A DNA stretch of 14,965 bases from positions 1-14,965 of the forward strand of contig CALZJY010000018.1 of the NCBI GenBank assembly GCA_945787925.1, in the 5' to 3' direction. A program made the translations under genes and the position numbers. This stretch comes from an uncultured Anaerosporobacter sp. Its GTDB lineage: Bacteria > Bacillota > Clostridia > Lachnospirales > Lachnospiraceae. Positions 1-6,017 of the stretch are shown piece by piece (position 1 is the first letter of the stretch; every line of letters starts with the position of its first letter). The notes beneath the pieces are model-generated. The model saw nothing but the letters and a program-made list of their open reading frames with translations, had not been told where the DNA came from and did no database searches.

Positions 1-508
1 TCGGATCTTTCCAAGGTCCTGTTGGACTATCTGCCGTAAGCACCCCGATACCGCTTGCATTATTGGCAAAGTAGAGGAAGAACTTCTCTTTACCATTGAT
101 CGTTTTGTGTGCGGCAGCTGGAGCCCAGGAACAAGAGGCCCATTTTGCAGCGCCAGAAGGTCCAGCAACAGAAATGCTACCATGATCGGTCCAGTTTACT
201 AGATCTTTGGAGGAAAAGCAGTTCAGCGTCTTAATCTTGCTATAGCTGTTTTCTGCAATGGTTCCTCAGGAATATTCAAATTCATCGTTGGTACAGTAAA
301 CATAAACTGTGTCATTATATACCATGACGCCAGAATCTGCACTGTACCGTTGGGTTACGATAGGGTTGTTCTCACCAAATTGTTTATAGGATTTGGTAAG
401 AGAGGCCGCCTTTGCAATTGGTAGATCCAAAGGAAGAAGGCAAAGTGCCAAGGTAAGTGCTGCAATTACAAATTGCCTGAAAGATAAAAATTTCTTTTCA
501 TAACACAT
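1..508 (-). pseudogene. Secreted glycoside hydrolase family 43 (arabinofuranosidase/xylosidase-like), interrupted by in-frame TGA; 3' part outside window
   Basis: Reading leftward from the ATG at 508, the first ~35 residues form a signal peptide: Lys-rich start, hydrophobic core IAALTLALCLLPL, likely cleavage after AKA. The mature part has the GH43 opening (NPIVTQRYSADSGVMVYNDT), where the Asp in SAD is the likely catalytic base; the usual following Pro is Ser here. A TGA at 268-266 ends the frame after 80 residues, yet the same frame stays open from there to base 1. That continuation encodes unmistakable GH43 sequence (SSKDLVNWTDHG, SWAPAA, FFLYFANNASGIGVLTADSP, GPW). A single nonsense codon in an otherwise intact gene is the simplest reading. 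The start is set by an AGAAGGGA site 9 nt upstream and an in-frame TAG just before it. The enzyme would release arabinose or xylose from plant polysaccharide outside the cell. A sequencing error or read-through is possible. The family call is firm; substrate is inferred. Confidence 0.75.
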
Positions 509-568
509 AAGGTAATGTCCCTTCTAAGACGTCCAATCGTCAGGGATAGAGAATGTACAAAGGGAACA

Positions 569-578
569 ATCACCTCCT
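569..578 (-). promoter_or_regulatory. Orphan near-perfect Shine-Dalgarno sequence in the 5' region of the GH43 gene
   Basis: On the minus strand AGGAGGTGAT matches ten consecutive bases of the anti-Shine-Dalgarno complement. It lies about 60 nt before the GH43 start codon and has no ATG at a usable distance. Only TTG or ATT codons follow, with a stop (TGA) about nine codons on in one frame. It may serve a tiny leader peptide with a non-ATG start, or be the relic of a lost gene start. I found no convincing -35/-10 pair for the GH43 gene in 579-690. Confidence 0.3.
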
Positions 579-694
579 CAAACATTTAATGAACTATGTA
601 CTTAAATACAGTAAAAATTTTACACTATATACAAGAAAAAAATAGCTAGAAAAAACACTAAATGATGGAATAAGTCCAATGAGACAATATTATA

Positions 695-722
695 TTGACA
701 TTTTGCTTATAAAAAGTAAAAT
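695..722 (+). promoter_or_regulatory. Sigma-A-type promoter for the DUF5692 gene
   Basis: TTGACA (695-700, perfect -35) is followed after 16 bp by TAAAAT (717-722). Transcription would start near 730, giving a leader of about 60 nt that ends in the strong AAAGGAGGAGA ribosome binding site before the ATG at 792. Confidence 0.65.
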
Positions 723-791
723 TAAATTGAAATGTAGGATAATAATGTAAAAATAGTATTATTATGGAAGAAAATTATAAAGGAGGAGACT

Positions 792-1760
792 ATGTTTACA
801 TTTAATTATGCGGAAGGTGCAACGATGTTCTCTGTATGGTTAATATGGATTACAGTATTTGTATTACTATTTGCACTAAATGAATTAACAAGAAGATCTA
901 GTATCTTTGGATTTCTTGCATTTATCGTAACACCAGCAATCTTAACTGTACTTTGGTTTACTGTATTAAAAGACACTACCTACACAGACTGGTTCCATTT
1001 AGCAAAAGTGTACTCAGCACTAGCAGGTTGTATCGGTTTCTGGTGCATCCGTCACGTACGCGGAGTGAACAAGAAAACAGGTAAGGAATGGAGACTATCA
1101 GAGAATCGAATCGCGTTATGTTTCCCAGCATTAATCCTTGCAATCAATATTATGGAAGCAGTTGCACGCGATATACAAGTAGGATTAAACTATAATCTTG
1201 GCCAAGATGCAGCAAATCTTGTTAGTGGACCATGGAACTTTATGAATGCAGCAGCAGGTGTCTTAAACATCATTACAATTACAGGATGGTTTGGAATCTG
1301 TATCCGTAAGAGAACAAAGAAAGATGGCTCAAGAGATATGCTTTGGCCAGATATGATGTGGTTCTGGATTCTTGCATATGATTTATGGAACTTTGCATAT
1401 ACATATAATTGCTTACCAGACCACGCATGGTATTGTGGCTTCGCATTATTACTTGCACCAACTGTATGCGCATTTACTGTTGGTAAAGGTGCTTGGTTAC
1501 AACATAGAGCACACACATTAGCAATTTGGTGTATGTTTGCACAAACAGTGCCAGCATTTATTGATAAAGGTGCATTTGCAGTACAATCTACACATGCAAA
1601 GACTCCATTATTTATTTGGAGCTTCCTTGCACTTGCAGTAAACGTACTTGTATTTGTTTATATGATCATCAAAGCGAAAAAAACAGGAAGAAATCCATAT
1701 ACAGGCGAACTATATGTGGGTATGAAAGGCTATGAAGAAGTAAAGGAATTAGCCGAATAG
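792..1760 (+). CDS. DUF5692-type multi-pass membrane protein
   Basis: This 322-residue protein is dominated by hydrophobic stretches. I read about eight to nine membrane segments, starting with SVWLIWITVFVLLFAL near residue 15 and ending with VNVLVFVYMIIKA near 295. Conserved-looking aromatic and charged loops include YTDWFHLAKVYSALAGC, PDMMWFWILAYDLWNFAY and YNCLPDHAWYCGFALLLAPT. The Trp/Tyr/His-rich pattern matches what I remember of the DUF5692 family of clostridia and bacteroidetes, whose function is unknown. The start is fixed by a strong AAAGGAGGAGA site 2-3 nt upstream, and no alternative start is needed. Codons are strongly biased toward A-ending forms (GCA, TTA, ACA), much like pepT in this window, which may indicate high expression. 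It is monocistronic: its own promoter lies upstream and a terminator follows directly. A transporter or sensor role would be speculation. Confidence 0.75.
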   Translation: MFTFNYAEGATMFSVWLIWITVFVLLFALNELTRRSSIFGFLAFIVTPAILTVLWFTVLKDTTYTDWFHLAKVYSALAGCIGFWCIRHVRGVNKKTGKEWRLSENRIALCFPALILAINIMEAVARDIQVGLNYNLGQDAANLVSGPWNFMNAAAGVLNIITITGWFGICIRKRTKKDGSRDMLWPDMMWFWILAYDLWNFAYTYNCLPDHAWYCGFALLLAPTVCAFTVGKGAWLQHRAHTLAIWCMFAQTVPAFIDKGAFAVQSTHAKTPLFIWSFLALAVNVLVFVYMIIKAKKTGRNPYTGELYVGMKGYEEVKELAE

Positions 1761-1768
1761 AGAGAAGG

Positions 1769-1804
1769 AGTCCTTGGACCAGATTGGTTCAAGGGCTTTT
1801 TCTT
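1769..1804 (+). terminator. Rho-independent terminator of the DUF5692 gene
   Basis: A 12-bp stem (1769-1780 pairing with 1786-1797, with G-U wobbles) encloses a 5-nt loop and is followed by a T-rich run (CTTTTTCTT). It begins 9 bp after the stop codon. Confidence 0.8.
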
Positions 1805-1841
1805 ATTGCATAGGAAATTGTGTTGCAATCCCCTATGCAAT
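1805..1841. repeat. Inverted repeat / hairpin of unknown role
   Basis: ATTGCATAGG (1805-1814) is repeated inverted as CCTATGCAAT (1832-1841), a perfect 10-bp arm. Inside, ATTG and CAAT can pair again after a 2-nt internal mismatch, leaving a short TGTTG loop. Neither strand places a T-run after it, so it is not itself a classical terminator. It abuts the preceding terminator and the following minus-strand terminator, making three adjacent hairpins. Confidence 0.6.
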
Positions 1842-1867
1842 AAAAAACGCCCTAAAAAGAAGGGCGT
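1842..1867 (-). terminator. Minus-strand Rho-independent terminator with no annotated gene in front of it
   Basis: Read on the minus strand, ACGCCCT (1867-1861) and AGGGCGT (1853-1847) form a perfect 7-bp stem around a T-rich loop, followed at once by TTTTTT. On the plus strand no T-run follows. The nearest gene to the right (2007) runs the other way, so what this would terminate on the minus strand is not explained by any coding gene. Confidence 0.6.
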
Positions 1868-1912
1868 AGAATGCACACTTGGGGGAAAGGAAGAAATTCG
1901 CTCGAAAGACAG

Positions 1913-1941
1913 TTGTCATTCGTACTGCTAGTTGTTATGAT
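1913..1941 (+). promoter_or_regulatory. Extended -10 promoter for the GTPase-NYN fusion gene
   Basis: TTGTCA (1913-1918) is separated by 17 bp from TATGAT (1936-1941), which is preceded by TGT (1933-1935), an extended -10. Transcription would start near 1948, giving an AT-rich, apparently unstructured leader of about 60 nt. The leader holds no ATG or terminator, unlike the attenuator leader known upstream of tet(M). Confidence 0.7.
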
Positions 1942-2006
1942 AAATATTATAAGTTACAAAATAAAACAATAGAAACGAAAAAACAACAGCGAAGGATATT
2001 AAATAG

Positions 2007-4691
2007 ATGATGAAGAAGTTAGTAATTGGGATACTTGCCCATGTAGATGCGGGGAAGACAACCTTGTCCGAAAGCATGTTATTTCTTAGTGGGAAGATCC
2101 GTAAGTTAGGAAGGGTAGATAATAAAGATGCATATTTAGATACGTATGAGTTAGAACGTGCAAGGGGAATCACGATCTTTTCGAAGCAGGCAATGTTTGA
2201 TTTGCAAGATACGGCAGTGACGCTATTAGATACGCCAGGACATGTGGATTTCTCTGCGGAAATGGAGCGTACGTTACAAGTATTAGATTATGCGATCTTA
2301 GTAATCAATGGAGCAGATGGCGTACAAGGCCATACCCAGACGTTATGGAGATTATTGAAGAAATACCAAATTCCGGTATTCCTATTTGTAAATAAGATGG
2401 ATCAGCCAGGTACAGAGAAAGAATCGCTATTAGCCGAGCTAAAAAGCCGTTTAGATGATGGATGTGTGGATTTTACTGATACGGCATCAGAAGAGTTTTA
2501 TGACCAGGTAGCGATGTGTGAGGAATCCTTAATGGAACAGTTTTTAGACGAAGGAGAGATTCCAAAAGAACAGTTAATGCAAGCGATTCGTAAGCGTCAA
2601 CTATTCCCTTGTTATTTTGGTTCCGCATTAAAAGTCGAAGGTATCGAAGAGTTTATGCAGGGGATAAGCGAATATACGATTGAGCCAGAGTACGGAGATG
2701 ACTTTGGGGCAAAGGTATTTAAGATTGCAAGGGATGAACAAGGGAATCGTTTGACATATCTTAAGGTAACTGGTGGAAGATTAAAGGTGAAGGCCCAGCT
2801 TAGCAATGAAAAAGAAGGGATGGCAAAAGAAGAGATCTGGCAGGAAAAAGTAAATCAGATTCGCTTATATTCTGGACAGAAGTTTGAGGCGGTCAGCGAG
2901 CTGACAGCAGGAAGTATTTGTGCAGTGACAGGGCTTACAAAAACACATCCAGGACAAGGGCTTGGCGTAGAGGCAGCATCGGAAGTACCAGTGCTTGAGC
3001 CAGTATTGTCCTATCAGATCATCCTTCCAGATGGAGTGGATAAGAGAAGCATGTTGCAAAAGCTTCGCCAATTAGAAGAGGAAGTGCCAGAGCTTCTTAT
3101 TGCTTGGGATGAGACAGTGCAGGAAATTCAGGCAATGCTTATGGGAGAAGTGCAGATTGAGATTATAAGCAGCATGATTTCAGAACGTTTTGGTGTAGAC
3201 GTGACATTTGGAAGTGGAACGATTGTATATAAAGAGACGATTGATTCCGTAGTAGAAGGAGTAGGACATTTTGAGCCACTTCGCCACTATGCAGAAGTCC
3301 ATGTATTATTAGAGCCAGGCGAACGAGGCAGTGGAATGCAGTTTATGGCCAATGTATGTGAAGACGAATTGGACCGTAACTGGCAAAGACTGATCCTGAC
3401 GCATCTTGAAGAACGGGAACACAAAGGAGTCCTTACAGGAGCCTCCATTACGGATATGAAGATTACAGTGGTCGGTGGTCGTGCCCATAAGAAGCATACC
3501 GAAGGCGGCGACTTTAGAGAGGCAACCTACCGTGCAGTACGACAAGGGTTAAAGCAGGCGAAGAGCGTGTTATTAGAGCCATACTATGAATTCCGATTAG
3601 AGCTTCCAGAACAGATGGTAGGGCGTGCCATGATGGATGTAGAAAAGATGCATGGAACTTGTGAGTTATTAGGAAGCGAAGATGGTGTGGCAGTGCTTAC
3701 GGGGAGTGCGCCAGTAGCAACGATGAGAAATTATCAGCAGGAAGTAATCGCCTATTCCAAAGGACATGGCAGATTATTCTGCAGCTTGAAAGGCTATGAG
3801 CCATGCCATAATGCAGAAGAAGTCATCCTTGCAAGTGGTTATGATTCCGAGCGAGATTTACTAAATCCAACTAGCTCAGTCTTTTGTGCCCATGGAGCTG
3901 GATTCCTTGTAGATTGGGACCAAGTACATGAGTATATGCATGTAGAAAGTTATTTAAAACGAGAAAAAGGCGAACAGGATTCTTATATGGAACGTGGAGG
4001 AAGTGTAAGCAAGGAAGAAGAATGGATTGGTACGGAAGAAATCGACCAAATCTTAGAGCGTACCTTCTACTCCAACCGTGGAGAAAAGTCCACATGGAAG
4101 AAAGGAAAGCCAGTCCGAAGAAATGACTATTCCGGCGTTTCCTTTTCTGCTCCAGTAAAGAGGAAAGAAGGAGCCGAAGACTATCTATTAGTGGATGGCT
4201 ATAATATCATCTTTGCATGGGAAGAACTTCGTGAACTTTCGAAAGAGAATATCGAAGGTGCAAGAGGAAAGTTGTTAGATACGTTATGTAACTATCAAGG
4301 CATTAAGAAATGTCATTTGATCGTAGTCTTTGATGCGTATCGATTAGAAGGCCATCCGACCGAAGTCTTTGATTATCACAACATCCATGTAGTGTATACA
4401 AGGGAAGCAGAGACTGCCGATCAATACATTGAAAAGTTTGCCCATGAACATGGAAGAAGCCATAATGTAACGGTTGCAACATCCGATGGGTTAGAGCAGA
4501 TCATCATTCGAGGAAAAGGATGTGCCCTGTTATCTGCAAGAGAGTTAGAAGAAGAGGTAACCAGAGTCTGCACGGCATCCTTACAACAGTATCAGGACAA
4601 ACAGACACCAGGTCGAAATTACTTGATTGATGCGGTATCGAAAGAAGGAAAAGAGCAGTTAAGTTCCCTATTGAATCAAAACGAAGAGTAG
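2007..4691 (+). CDS. Tet(M)/EF-G-like translational GTPase fused to a C-terminal Rae1/YacP-type NYN endonuclease domain
   Basis: This 894-residue protein has two parts. Residues 1 to about 660 form a ribosomal-protection-type GTPase. Visible motifs are the P-loop AHVDAGKTT (11-19), RGITI (53-57), DTPGH (75-79), NKMD (129-132), then EF-G-like domains II-V. The domain IV tip, where Tet(M) carries YSPVS, instead reads GGRAHKKHTEGGDF (from 490), so tetracycline resistance is not implied. After a charged, low-complexity linker (roughly 660-720), residues 725-862 match YacP/Rae1. They carry DYLLVDGYN, IVVFDA, TREAETAD, VATSDGLEQ and SAREL, with all acidic residues expected of an NYN/PIN-like metal nuclease present. 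Rae1 of Bacillus subtilis cleaves mRNA in the ribosomal A site. I infer a factor that enters the A site with GTP and cuts mRNA there. Tandem ATGs at 2007 and 2010 are possible starts; the ribosome binding site (GAAGGA) is modest. Family calls are firm; the joint function is inference. Confidence 0.85.
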   Translation: MMKKLVIGILAHVDAGKTTLSESMLFLSGKIRKLGRVDNKDAYLDTYELERARGITIFSKQAMFDLQDTAVTLLDTPGHVDFSAEMERTLQVLDYAILVINGADGVQGHTQTLWRLLKKYQIPVFLFVNKMDQPGTEKESLLAELKSRLDDGCVDFTDTASEEFYDQVAMCEESLMEQFLDEGEIPKEQLMQAIRKRQLFPCYFGSALKVEGIEEFMQGISEYTIEPEYGDDFGAKVFKIARDEQGNRLTYLKVTGGRLKVKAQLSNEKEGMAKEEIWQEKVNQIRLYSGQKFEAVSELTAGSICAVTGLTKTHPGQGLGVEAASEVPVLEPVLSYQIILPDGVDKRSMLQKLRQLEEEVPELLIAWDETVQEIQAMLMGEVQIEIISSMISERFGVDVTFGSGTIVYKETIDSVVEGVGHFEPLRHYAEVHVLLEPGERGSGMQFMANVCEDELDRNWQRLILTHLEEREHKGVLTGASITDMKITVVGGRAHKKHTEGGDFREATYRAVRQGLKQAKSVLLEPYYEFRLELPEQMVGRAMMDVEKMHGTCELLGSEDGVAVLTGSAPVATMRNYQQEVIAYSKGHGRLFCSLKGYEPCHNAEEVILASGYDSERDLLNPTSSVFCAHGAGFLVDWDQVHEYMHVESYLKREKGEQDSYMERGGSVSKEEEWIGTEEIDQILERTFYSNRGEKSTWKKGKPVRRNDYSGVSFSAPVKRKEGAEDYLLVDGYNIIFAWEELRELSKENIEGARGKLLDTLCNYQGIKKCHLIVVFDAYRLEGHPTEVFDYHNIHVVYTREAETADQYIEKFAHEHGRSHNVTVATSDGLEQIIIRGKGCALLSARELEEEVTRVCTASLQQYQDKQTPGRNYLIDAVSKEGKEQLSSLLNQNEE

Positions 4692-4774
4692 GAAGAAAAG
4701 AACGTGCTAGTTGTCACCATTTTGATGGAAACGGATAGAATGGTAGTAAGATTAAAGAGAAATGAAGTATTGAT

Positions 4775-5260
4775 ATGAGTAAGAGCCATATGGCAGAAGT
4801 ACTTTCCTTCTATGGTACTGCAAAAGCACAATCGACCTTTGAAGAAGAAGGAAAGATTGCATTTGTAGTTTCCAATCCTAAGAAATCCATGGTGACGATG
4901 ATTCCGATTCAATTAAAATATAATAATTTTTCAAATATTCCATTGAAGGTTTCCTTATATCTTTATGCACGACCTGCAGGAAAACTTACAAGAAGTGAAA
5001 GTATCTTTTCGAGAAAGATACATAACGAAAGAATCCATGAGGAAAATGGTAGGTTATATTCAGGGACAGATATTGTGCTGATGCAGGGAGAACTTGCAGG
5101 AGAAGAAGTCGTAGCATCGAATAGCAGTCTTCAGGTGGAAGTAAAGAATCGTATTCTATTAGAAGCAGGAACCTTTTGTGTAGCAATGGTTTCCCCGTTG
5201 GAACCATGTAACGAAGCGATTACGGTAAGCATGGAAGCGGAATGGGAAGAAGTAGAATAA
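4775..5260 (+). CDS. Unrecognised 161-residue protein, predicted beta-rich and cytoplasmic
   Basis: I do not recognise a family. The protein has no signal peptide or membrane segment. Alternating hydrophobic/polar stretches such as KIAFVVSNPKK, PLKVSLYLYARP and LQVEVKNRILL suggest a beta-sandwich. Two cysteines lie near the C-terminus (FCVAMVSPLEPC), and the tail is acidic (EAEWEEVE). The ATG at 4775 has only a poor ribosome binding site (AAAGAGA). A second ATG lies at 4790, and no in-frame start exists upstream before a stop, so the true start is one of these two. It lies 83 bp after the GTPase-nuclease gene and 114 bp before terD, and ends in its own terminator. It may therefore be cotranscribed with the fusion gene; a weak TTGTCA/TAGAAT pair with a 19-bp spacer at 4711-4741 is the only candidate for a private promoter. 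Coding status is supported by length and by codon use like its neighbours. Confidence 0.7.
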   Translation: MSKSHMAEVLSFYGTAKAQSTFEEEGKIAFVVSNPKKSMVTMIPIQLKYNNFSNIPLKVSLYLYARPAGKLTRSESIFSRKIHNERIHEENGRLYSGTDIVLMQGELAGEEVVASNSSLQVEVKNRILLEAGTFCVAMVSPLEPCNEAITVSMEAEWEEVE

Positions 5261-5268
5261 GAACAGAA

Positions 5269-5298
5269 AGGGGCAGAGAAGGTATTCTGCTCCTTTTT
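5269..5298 (+). terminator. Rho-independent terminator after the 161-residue protein gene
   Basis: AGGGGCAGA (5269-5277) pairs with TCTGCTCCT (5286-5294), a 9-bp stem with one G-U pair, followed by a T-run. It separates the unknown gene from the terD transcription unit. Confidence 0.75.
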
Positions 5299-5300
5299 AC

Positions 5301-5329
5301 TTGTCGATAAAACATTACAATAGTATAAT
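5301..5329 (+). promoter_or_regulatory. Promoter of the terD - calcium ATPase operon
   Basis: TTGTCG (5301-5306), a 17-bp spacer and a perfect TATAAT (5324-5329). A second perfect TATAAT sits at 5345-5350 without a good -35, possibly an alternative start. The ribosome binding site GAAGGAG (5361-5367) follows 7 nt before the terD ATG. Confidence 0.65.
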
Positions 5330-5374
5330 GGAAAATAAATACAATATAATATACTAGTAGGAAGGAGAAAAATT

Positions 5375-5977
5375 ATGGCGATTAGTCTAGTAAAAGGTCA
5401 AAAAGTAAATCTGACAAAAGAAAGTGTAGGGCTCGATCAAGTCATGGTAGGACTTGGATGGGATGAAGCACAGCCAGAAAAGACAGGATTATTTTCCATA
5501 TTTAGTGCAAAGCCTCAAGAAATCGACTGTGATGCATCCGCCTTTTTATTAACGGAGAATGGTTTAGAAAGAAAAGAGGATATTGTTTATTTTGGAAATC
5601 TAAAGCATCAATCAAAGGCAATCAAGCACATGGGAGACAATCTGACAGGAGCCGGTGCTGGTGATGATGAACAGATTATGATCGAGCTGTCAAAAGTTCC
5701 AAAGACATATAACCGTATCATCATTGTAGTAACCATTTACCAGGCACAAAAGCGAGGCCAGCATTTTGGGATGATTCGAAATGCATTTTGTAGAGTTGTA
5801 GATACAAAGACGAACAACGAATTATGCCGCTATAATTTATCCGATACATATGAAGGCATGACGGCAGTCGTCTTTGGGGAAATCTATCGCAGCGGAAACG
5901 AGTGGAAGTTTACCGCATTAGGCAATGGAACACAAGATGGTTCCATCAGCCAAGTTGCAGCAAGATATCAGAAGTAG
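5375..5977 (+). CDS. terD: TerD-family calcium-binding stress protein
   Basis: The family is recognised from the opening (MAISLVKGQKVNLTK), VGLGWD (25-30), the first acidic calcium-binding motif DCDASAFLL (51-59) and the second, GDNLTGAGAGDDEQI (87-101). The rest follows the usual TerD beta-sandwich pattern to the C-terminal SQVAARY. At 200 residues it is typical in length. TerD proteins are cytoplasmic, bind Ca2+, and are linked to tellurite, oxidative and envelope stress (for example the YceC-YceF group of Bacillus); the exact activity is unresolved. The start is fixed by GAAGGAG 7 nt upstream. It is the first gene of a likely operon, 40 bp ahead of a calcium-pumping ATPase, which fits a role in calcium handling. 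Only a single ter gene is present, not a full ter cluster, so tellurite resistance should not be assumed. The gene symbol denotes family only. Confidence 0.88.
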   Translation: MAISLVKGQKVNLTKESVGLDQVMVGLGWDEAQPEKTGLFSIFSAKPQEIDCDASAFLLTENGLERKEDIVYFGNLKHQSKAIKHMGDNLTGAGAGDDEQIMIELSKVPKTYNRIIIVVTIYQAQKRGQHFGMIRNAFCRVVDTKTNNELCRYNLSDTYEGMTAVVFGEIYRSGNEWKFTALGNGTQDGSISQVAARYQK

Positions 5978-6017
5978 AAGCTAGATGAAATCTTGAAGGA
6001 GTAGGAAGGAAGAAAAA

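Noticed and set aside
1..508. UGA read as a sense codon (alternative code or selenocysteine) in the GH43 gene
   Set aside because: The long intact genes contain no in-frame TGA and use TGG for tryptophan; no reason for selenocysteine in this enzyme and no obvious SECIS-like hairpin directly after the codon.
1805..1841. The 10-bp inverted repeat as a plus-strand terminator
   Set aside because: It is followed by A residues, not T, on the plus strand, and the real terminator lies just upstream.
1948..2006. Leader peptide or riboswitch in front of the GTPase-NYN gene
   Set aside because: The ~60-nt leader is AT-rich with no ATG, no stem of note and no T-run.
2007..4691. Calling this gene a tetracycline resistance determinant
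   Set aside because: The Tet(M)-like fold is clear, but the domain IV YSPVS loop is absent, a nuclease domain is fused on, and there is no tet(M)-style leader attenuator.
5375..5977. Tellurite resistance cluster
   Set aside because: Only one TerD-type gene is present; no TerA, TerB, TerC or TerZ partners in the window.
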